Positions 1-5,926 of a DNA stretch of 12,222 bases are shown in pieces. Source of the DNA: an uncultured Clostridia bacterium (GTDB lineage Bacteria > Bacillota > Clostridia > Christensenellales > DTU072); the NCBI GenBank assembly GCA_944350065.1, contig CALVOD010000030.1, forward strand, positions 1 through 12,222, read 5' to 3'. The notes under the pieces were generated by a model that was given only the letters and a program-made list of their open reading frames with translations, did no database searches and had not been told where the DNA came from. Numbering within the stretch: the first letter of the stretch is position 1; the number at the start of each line of letters is the position of its first letter. Both the position numbers and the translations under genes were made by a program.

Positions 1-2
1 TT

Positions 3-8
3 TATAAT
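3..8 (+). promoter_or_regulatory. Possible -10 box of the first gene
   Basis: An exact TATAAT lies 40 bases before the first start codon. A matching -35 box would fall outside the left edge, so this cannot be confirmed. If it is used, transcription would start near base 15 and leave a leader of about 34 bases. Confidence 0.35.
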
Positions 9-48
9 ATCAATATCTATGCGGAGGTTTTGCCTCAAGGGATGAACG

Positions 49-1038
49 ATGCGTAATTTATCGGAACAGAAAAAGATTGCCACACCTGCCATCGCGCTAT
101 TTTTTATGGCGATACTTTTCGCCGTACTTTTTATCGTGTTTTATCTTAACATCTTCGATACGGACGCAACCATAGCAGGCTATCGTTTCTACGATTTTAC
201 CGACAAGGTGGAGAAGATCGACGAATACGACATAGCCGACGGCGACGTGATGAAGTATATCGAGCAGGGCTCCAAAGTTTTGGTCAAAGAGGTGGCGGCA
301 GCCGACCTCAAAGAAAACGATATCATCGCTTTCTATTACAAAAACGACGCGGAAACGGTAATAATTACGCAGGTCTTCAAATTTTCGGAGACCGACTATA
401 ACGGCGAAACCGTTTACCATACTCACGACCTCGACGACGACACGATGCATTCCGTCACGATAGACTCCGGGAAATTCATGGGCGTATACGTGGCGCATAT
501 TCCTGTGCTCGGCACTATTTCGGAATATCTTGCGGCGGAGACCTGGCTGACATATCTTTCGCTTTTGCTTCTTGCGCTCATTATGCTCGGAATTCCGCTC
601 GTCTTCCTCATCATCCGCATTAAATCGAGACAGATGGGCAGTCCCTTCCCCGAAGGCGTGAACATAAATAAACTTAAAACGGAAAACCTCTATATTTACG
701 AGAATATCCGCGAATTTATATTGAGTTCGGGCATGACTCTGGATAAAGGTTACGATTGCGACCTCATTTATTTGGGTAAAATACTTTTCGGCATACTGCA
801 TTGCACCAACGGAAACATTTACGTCAACATAAACAAAAATTTCCAAAGATACGACAACAAGATAGACCGCGCGGGGTACATTTGCATACCGCACGCCGCC
901 AATCTCGAGAACGCGAAAAAACGTATAAACAGCATATACCGCGCTTATTTTATGAACAAAAAGCCTTATGCCGCGATGCCCGCAAGGCGCGTTCGGCGTC
1001 CCGCAAACGGCGCGCGTCCCGTATCCGGAAGGAGATAA
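49..1038 (+). CDS. SipW-like (S26B) membrane protein, catalytically degenerate, with a C-terminal cytoplasmic domain
   Basis: A 329-residue protein with helix 1 at about residues 11-35, an outside domain at 36-166, helix 2 at about 167-190, and a cytoplasmic tail. The outside domain reads like archaeal/SipW-type signal peptidase I. The segment DGDVMKYIEQGSKVLVK (64-80) aligns by eye with the family's SGSMEPTI..GS.V.VK, LKENDIIAF (87-95) matches the usual L..GDVI.F, and the end GVYVAHIPVLG (145-155) followed by a helix is also typical. The nucleophilic serine position is Asp66. The histidine of the usual VTHRVV is Thr107. The conserved GDAN-type loop is replaced by an acidic HTHDLDDD (124-131). 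I therefore infer a non-proteolytic relative. Residues about 205-302 form an alpha/beta domain I do not recognise, and the last 20 residues are rich in Arg. The start is chosen from AAGGG at 37-41, seven bases upstream. A strong terminator follows, so the gene looks monocistronic at its 3' end. Confidence 0.85.
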   Translation: MRNLSEQKKIATPAIALFFMAILFAVLFIVFYLNIFDTDATIAGYRFYDFTDKVEKIDEYDIADGDVMKYIEQGSKVLVKEVAAADLKENDIIAFYYKNDAETVIITQVFKFSETDYNGETVYHTHDLDDDTMHSVTIDSGKFMGVYVAHIPVLGTISEYLAAETWLTYLSLLLLALIMLGIPLVFLIIRIKSRQMGSPFPEGVNINKLKTENLYIYENIREFILSSGMTLDKGYDCDLIYLGKILFGILHCTNGNIYVNINKNFQRYDNKIDRAGYICIPHAANLENAKKRINSIYRAYFMNKKPYAAMPARRVRRPANGARPVSGRR

Positions 1039-1058
1039 ATTCCGCTTTCTTGAAAACG

Positions 1059-1083
1059 AACGGCGCTTATGCGCCGTTTTTTT
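1059..1083 (+). terminator. Intrinsic terminator after the SipW-like gene
   Basis: A perfect 8-bp stem (AACGGCGC at 1059-1066 and GCGCCGTT at 1071-1078) has a TTAT loop and runs into seven T's (1077-1083). It lies 20 bases past the stop codon. It should separate the first gene from the operon downstream. Confidence 0.92.
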
Positions 1084-1117
1084 ATGCGGCGAGAATAAGT
1101 GAGAGAGGCTTCGCTTA

Positions 1118-1146
1118 TTGACAGGGGCGAGGGAATATATTATAAT
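1118..1146 (+). promoter_or_regulatory. Perfect sigma-A/sigma-70 consensus promoter of the GLUG-lacZ operon
   Basis: TTGACA at 1118-1123 and TATAAT at 1141-1146 are separated by exactly 17 bases, so both hexamers and the spacer match the textbook consensus. The predicted start is near 1153, giving a leader of about 46 bases. A second TATAAT lies at 1151-1156 but has no -35 box at the right distance. No other promoter or terminator is visible before the next two genes, so this probably drives all three. Confidence 0.88.
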
Positions 1147-1157
1147 TATTTATAATT

Positions 1158-1176
1158 GTGCGTACCGCGTACGCGC
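1158..1176 (+). promoter_or_regulatory. Inverted repeat at the 5' end of the operon transcript
   Basis: GCGTAC (1160-1165) and GTACGC (1169-1174) form a perfect 6-bp dyad around CGC. In RNA this extends with a G-U and a G-C pair to 1158-1176. It lies only a few bases after the predicted transcription start. It could be a repressor operator overlapping the start region or a 5' hairpin stabilising the mRNA. The sequence alone does not decide which. Confidence 0.5.
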
Positions 1177-1198
1177 GGAATAATTCTCGGACAGCGTA

Positions 1199-2758
1199 AT
1201 GAGCGAAACTGAAAAAATAAACAAAACCGACGTCGGCGCGGAAAGCGTATCCGACACAAGCGACGGCAAGGCAAAGCGCAAGCCGCTCGACAAAAAGAAA
1301 CGCGCTATACTCATCGCGGTTATATGCGTTGCGCTCGCGCTGATAATAGCGGGGACGGTTACTGCCGTGGTTTGGCTTACGCGCGACGAGGACGGCAACG
1401 CTACCGTTCCGAGCGAACTGAAACGCTATTCGTATTATATCGATCCTTCGGATACCGTCGGATTTTATATAGACGATTCTTTCAAAGGGGAGCTTGCACT
1501 CGACGAACTGGTTTGTACCGTGAAAATTCCCGCGGCAGGCGTTACGCTTGCCGACGATTTGAAGCTATACGTTTCGGGCGAGCCTGTCGAGGGCGCCGCA
1601 GCGCTGTACGAATACAGCTATAAAAACGTCACCGTTGCCGTCGTTAACGTAACGGTTGCCGCGATAGACGGAAAAATAGGGAACGCTTCGGCGCTTACCT
1701 CGCTTAGCGGAAGCGGCACCTACGTGCTGACCGCGGATATCGATATGACGGGGGTTACGCATGGAATAGCTTATTTCAGCGGCAATCTCTACGGCAATCA
1801 TCACGAAATCAAAGGGCTCGGCATAGCGGGCGGACTTTTCACGGAGCTGTACGGAGCGCATATTTCGGGGATAGAATTTACGTCGGTAAACGTGTCGGCC
1901 GCGACGGATTTATACGGTAATTACGGCGTCATAGCGGGTACGGCGAGAAATTCCGATATTTCGTATTGTACGGCGGAAGGAAATTTCACCCTTAACGCCG
2001 CGCTTTCGAAAAACGACATAATATACGTCGGCGGTCTCGTGGGCTACGCTTCGTCGATAGGACGCAAGAACGAAGCCTTCGACAACCTTAAACTGATATC
2101 GTACTGCACCTCACGTCTCGTTATCGACGTAAAGGCGACAGGGGACGTCAAAATAGGCGGTATCGCGGGCGGCATTGTCAATACCTCGTTGCGCGAATGC
2201 CGTAACTACGGTAGCGTAGCGTTCACCGGAACCGACGCGGCGAATATCGCGGGAGTTTATTTCGGCGGGCTGGCGGGCGTACTTACGAAGGAATACGATC
2301 AAGTGAATTCCTTTACGGAGCTCGACGAGGGCGCGAGACTTTATTCTTACGGCGACCTGAAGGTCGTCGTATCGGGCGATAACGGCGGCATAACGGTATT
2401 CGCAGGCGGGATTTTCGGCAAAGTCGAGAACCATTCGCTCGCGAACGTCGCTTTCGGCGGTAAACTCGAAGTAACTCTCGGCAAAATCGCTTCGTACACC
2501 GGCGGTATAGTAGGTATTGCTGAGAATTCCACTTTGCTCGCGATGCGCCTGCGCGGCGCGGGTATCGCCGAAGACAGCGTTATCGGAGTGTATTCGCTAT
2601 ATAACGCTTATGCCGGAGGTATCGCCGGGCGGTTTACCGGCAACGTGACTTACGAGAAGATAACCGGCTCCGTTATGCCGGTAATTACGACGGACAGTTC
2701 TTCGAATACCGGACTGCACGTCGCGTCGGAAGCCGTGGCGCGCAACGAGAACGCCTGA
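1199..2758 (+). CDS. Membrane-anchored GLUG-repeat beta-helix surface protein
   Basis: A 519-residue protein. Residues 1-35 are charged and Lys-rich, and a single hydrophobic helix follows (about 36-60) with no obvious cleavage site. The rest should therefore sit outside the cell as a type II (N-in) membrane protein. Residues about 65-155 look like a beta-rich Ig-like segment. From about 160 the pattern is that of a right-handed beta-helix with GLUG motifs (Pfam GLUG): TADIDMTG (178-185), LYGNHHEIKGLGI (197-209), YVGGLVGYA (276-284), IGGIAGGI (319-326), FGGLAGVL (355-362), FAGGIFGKV (401-409), YTGGIVGIA (433-441) and YAGGIAGRF (471-479). GLUG proteins are usually surface-exposed and adhesive or carbohydrate-associated, but this one has no visible catalytic motif. 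The ribosome site is weak (CGGA, 1188-1191) despite the very strong promoter. It is first in the operon, and lacZ begins 44 bases after its stop. The ligand is unknown. Confidence 0.88.
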   Translation: MSETEKINKTDVGAESVSDTSDGKAKRKPLDKKKRAILIAVICVALALIIAGTVTAVVWLTRDEDGNATVPSELKRYSYYIDPSDTVGFYIDDSFKGELALDELVCTVKIPAAGVTLADDLKLYVSGEPVEGAAALYEYSYKNVTVAVVNVTVAAIDGKIGNASALTSLSGSGTYVLTADIDMTGVTHGIAYFSGNLYGNHHEIKGLGIAGGLFTELYGAHISGIEFTSVNVSAATDLYGNYGVIAGTARNSDISYCTAEGNFTLNAALSKNDIIYVGGLVGYASSIGRKNEAFDNLKLISYCTSRLVIDVKATGDVKIGGIAGGIVNTSLRECRNYGSVAFTGTDAANIAGVYFGGLAGVLTKEYDQVNSFTELDEGARLYSYGDLKVVVSGDNGGITVFAGGIFGKVENHSLANVAFGGKLEVTLGKIASYTGGIVGIAENSTLLAMRLRGAGIAEDSVIGVYSLYNAYAGGIAGRFTGNVTYEKITGSVMPVITTDSSSNTGLHVASEAVARNENA

Positions 2759-2802
2759 CGCTTCCCTAAACTTCCATACGACTTAAAATCCACGGAGGGA
2801 TT

Positions 2803-5800
2803 ATGATATACCGTATCAAAGATAAGGCAAATTACAAGAATTTCAAAGTCTTTAAGGACAACCGTCTCGATCAGAGGGCGTATTTCATACCCTTCCCGAG
2901 CGAAAAAGAAGCCGCGGCGGCGACTTTGCTCAATAAAAGGTATTTGAGCGAGAAGGTCGTCGTTCTCAACGGCGAATGGGATTTCGTGTATTACCGCAAT
3001 AACAGGGAGGTGCCTGCGGTATTCGATACCGACGCGGTGCGCTTCGACAAGGTGAAAGTGCCGTCCTGCTGGCAATTCACGGGGTACGAACCGCCTTTCT
3101 ATACGAACATCAAATATCCTTATCTTTGCACCCCTCCGCGTCCTCCGATCAATACCGCCGAAGGTATTTATTCGGGAGCCGTCGACGGCGAAACCTACAA
3201 GGTCGGCGACAAACAATATAACAGCGTAGGGGTTTATCGCAGATTTTTCCAGATAAACGACCTCGGCAAACGCTATATCCTCTCTTTCCTCGGCGTGGCG
3301 AGCAACGCGGAAATTTACGTCAACGGCAATTACGTCGGCTACAACGAATGTTCTCACAATACTGCGGAGTATTATCTCGACGAGCATCTCCGCCTCGGCG
3401 AAAACGAGCTCGTGGTCGTGGTGCACAAATGGTGCAACGGCTCCTATCTCGAGGACCAGGATATGTTCCGTAACAACGGAATTTTCAGAGACGTACTGCT
3501 TTTCGTGAACGAAAAGACTTTCATATACGATTTTGAATTTTTCACCACGAAGCGCAACAATCTCTACGACGCAATCATTAACGTGACGGTAGTGGATTTC
3601 GACGGAGCGAGCGTGACGGTAACGCTTACCGACAACGGCAGACTTGTGGCTATCCGCAGCGTGGAAGCGGCTTCGTGCGCGAAAATAATGCTCAATTCGC
3701 TCAAGGTGGAGGAATGGAGCGCCGAAATTCCGCGCCTGTACGATCTGACGATAACGCTGTCGGTTCACGGCACGGTCATCGAATGTATCCGCAAGAAAGT
3801 GGGGTTCAAGACGATAACGATAGAGGGCAGAGTATATAAGCTCAACGGCAAAAATATCAAAGTTCTCGGCGTTAACCATCACGATACCAACCCCCAAACG
3901 GGCTATTACCTTACTCCCGAGGAGATAGAGCGCGACGTACGGCTCTGCAAAGAATACAATATAAATACCGTACGCACTTCGCATTATCCGCCCGATCCGC
4001 TTTTCCTCGAGCTTGCCGACTATTACGGCTTATACATAATCGACGAAGCGGATATCGAGACGCACGGAACGCGCACGCCCGGTCAGATAAGCAACCGCCT
4101 CAAATGGAAAGAGCATTACTGGGACAGGGTGAAAGGAATGTATATGCGCGACCGCAATTCGCCTTCGGTGATACTGTGGTCCCTCGGCAACGAATCGGGC
4201 GGCGTACGCTGTCAGGATTACTGCTATAAAAAACTTAAACCGCTTACGCTTATACCCGTGCATTACGAAGGCGTCATTCGCACCCGCAGGGGAGCTTACG
4301 ACGTGGTAAGCGCGATGTATCCGGACGTGAGGGCGGTCATCAAAGCCGCGGAAGGGCATCCGAGCAGAAAGGATTTCTACGTGGTCGGCTCTCGCAAAGC
4401 CATCAAAGCCAAGCCGTTTATTCTGTGCGAATACGCTCATGCGATGGGGCTCGGACCCGGCAACCTCGAGGAATACGTCAATACCTTCTTCAAATACGAC
4501 GAGCTTATGGGCGGTTGCGTATGGGAGATGGTCGATCACGCTGTCCTGCACGGCGACGACAAGCCGTACAAATACACTTACGGCGGCGATCACGGCGAAT
4601 ATACCCACGACGGCAATTTCTGCGTAGACGGTCTGTTCTATCCCGATCGCACGCCGTCTACCGGGGCGTACAACCTCAAGAATTGCTATCGTCCCGTCAA
4701 AGCGAGGCTCGTGGACGCGGGTATAATAGAGCTTACGAACCGCAATTATTTCCGCAATTCCTCGTATATCACCGTAAAAGGTACGGTAATGTTCGAAGGA
4801 AAAGCCGTATTTAAATTCGAATTCCCTTGCGATATCGAGCCGCGTTCCAAGCACGTTTACAACCTTAATTTCGACGTCAGAGGCGGCGACACGATGATCA
4901 ACCTCGACTATTATGACGGCGGAAGACTCGTGGCGTTCGAACAGCTCGAAGTACACAGCGCGCTTACCGAGGTACGCGCGATACACGGTAAAAAGGTTTC
5001 GGCGGAGCCCTACGGCGACATACTCGAAGTGGCGTTCGATAACGGCACGGTGCGCTTCGACCGCACTACGGGCGCCATAGCGAGCTACGTGTACAACGGA
5101 ATTTCTTATTTGGCAGACAAACCCGCCAAAGCGGGCAGAGGCAGATTCTATACCAACATTTTCCGCGCGCCGAGCGACAACGATATGCGTTTCTACCGCA
5201 GATGGAAGGAATACGGATACAACGCGCTTATTTCGCGCAACGATTCCTTCAATTATCAGGTTTACGCCGACAGAGTGGAAATAAATGCGGTCAACGGAAT
5301 GTACGCGTCGGGCGGCAGAAAGGTGCTCACCGTCAAGGACGTTTACACGGTATTCGCGAGCGGCATAATCAGAGCGGAAAGCTCCGTTACGCCCTTCGTT
5401 AAATTCGGTCCGATACTCCCTCGGGTGGGTAAGACCGTCGAAATGAAAAAGGAATTCCGCGACGTCGTGTACTACGGCAGGGGAGATAAGGAATGTTATC
5501 CCGATTTCAAAGCGCACGCGAGAATAGGCGTGTACAGAGCGGACGTAAAAGACTTCGTCGAGCCTTATATCAGACCGCAGGAGTCCGGTAACCGTACCGA
5601 AGTGCGCTACGCCGCCGTACGCAACGCTTCCGGAGAGGGATTGATGTTCCTTGCCGATTTCGCGCCCTTCAATTTCGGCGCCAAGGAGTATTCCGACGAG
5701 GCGCTCACCGGCTTCAAACACCGCGAAGACGTCGTTATCGACCCCGAAGTGAATTATTATTCGATAGACGGCTTCACGGGCGGCGTGGGCAGCGCGAGCT

Positions 5801-5925
5801 GCGGTCCTATGACCTTGCCCGAATACAGGCTTAAATGTAACCGCAGCTATACCTATTCTTTCAAGATGATACCTTTCACTTCACTCGAAGAAGAAGTGTT
5901 GAAAACAAATCAGATAACGGAGTAA
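2803..5925 (+). CDS. lacZ: Beta-galactosidase, glycoside hydrolase family 2 (LacZ type)
   Basis: This 1040-residue enzyme is about the length of E. coli LacZ (1023). It should hydrolyse terminal beta-D-galactosides by a retaining mechanism in the cytoplasm, as there is no signal peptide. In order it has an N-terminal jelly roll with GEWDF near residue 57 and the YLEDQDMFR..GIFRDV loop (215-230). The barrel follows with VNHHDTNP (357-364), TSHYP (392-396) and DEADIETHG (414-422, metal ligands Glu419 and His421). The acid/base is Glu464 in WSLGNESGG, and the nucleophile is Glu543 in ILCEYAHAMG. Trp574 in WEMVDH is the galactose-stacking residue. The C-terminal domain has RAPSDND (788-794) and the YIRPQESGNRTEVRY stretch. 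These residues sit at offsets of +3 and then +6 from their E. coli counterparts, so the active site looks intact. An apparent insertion at about 116-139 precedes the Asn140-Ser-Val-Gly turn. GGAGG at 2794-2798 fixes the start. The natural substrate could be a host or plant galactoside rather than lactose. Confidence 0.95.
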   Translation: MIYRIKDKANYKNFKVFKDNRLDQRAYFIPFPSEKEAAAATLLNKRYLSEKVVVLNGEWDFVYYRNNREVPAVFDTDAVRFDKVKVPSCWQFTGYEPPFYTNIKYPYLCTPPRPPINTAEGIYSGAVDGETYKVGDKQYNSVGVYRRFFQINDLGKRYILSFLGVASNAEIYVNGNYVGYNECSHNTAEYYLDEHLRLGENELVVVVHKWCNGSYLEDQDMFRNNGIFRDVLLFVNEKTFIYDFEFFTTKRNNLYDAIINVTVVDFDGASVTVTLTDNGRLVAIRSVEAASCAKIMLNSLKVEEWSAEIPRLYDLTITLSVHGTVIECIRKKVGFKTITIEGRVYKLNGKNIKVLGVNHHDTNPQTGYYLTPEEIERDVRLCKEYNINTVRTSHYPPDPLFLELADYYGLYIIDEADIETHGTRTPGQISNRLKWKEHYWDRVKGMYMRDRNSPSVILWSLGNESGGVRCQDYCYKKLKPLTLIPVHYEGVIRTRRGAYDVVSAMYPDVRAVIKAAEGHPSRKDFYVVGSRKAIKAKPFILCEYAHAMGLGPGNLEEYVNTFFKYDELMGGCVWEMVDHAVLHGDDKPYKYTYGGDHGEYTHDGNFCVDGLFYPDRTPSTGAYNLKNCYRPVKARLVDAGIIELTNRNYFRNSSYITVKGTVMFEGKAVFKFEFPCDIEPRSKHVYNLNFDVRGGDTMINLDYYDGGRLVAFEQLEVHSALTEVRAIHGKKVSAEPYGDILEVAFDNGTVRFDRTTGAIASYVYNGISYLADKPAKAGRGRFYTNIFRAPSDNDMRFYRRWKEYGYNALISRNDSFNYQVYADRVEINAVNGMYASGGRKVLTVKDVYTVFASGIIRAESSVTPFVKFGPILPRVGKTVEMKKEFRDVVYYGRGDKECYPDFKAHARIGVYRADVKDFVEPYIRPQESGNRTEVRYAAVRNASGEGLMFLADFAPFNFGAKEYSDEALTGFKHREDVVIDPEVNYYSIDGFTGGVGSASCGPMTLPEYRLKCNRSYTYSFKMIPFTSLEEEVLKTNQITE

Positions 5926-5926
5926 T

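Noticed and set aside
42..56. ATG at 42 as an alternative start or leader peptide
   Set aside because: It reads only four codons before TAA and is in another frame from the gene at 49. A coupling role cannot be shown.
1151..1156. Second TATAAT as a separate promoter
   Set aside because: The bases 17 upstream (GCGAGG) do not resemble a -35 box, and there is no extended -10 TG. It is most likely part of the AT-rich start region.
2784..2789. TAAAAT before lacZ as an internal promoter
   Set aside because: No -35 box lies at the right distance, and it sits almost on top of the lacZ ribosome site, so any transcript would lack a usable leader.
2650..5721. Long antisense open frames opposite lacZ and the GLUG gene (2650-3984 and 4030-5721)
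   Set aside because: They lie wholly opposite genes with clear family motifs, have Arg/Val/His-rich translations resembling no known family, and lack ribosome sites and promoters. They follow from the codon bias of the true strand.
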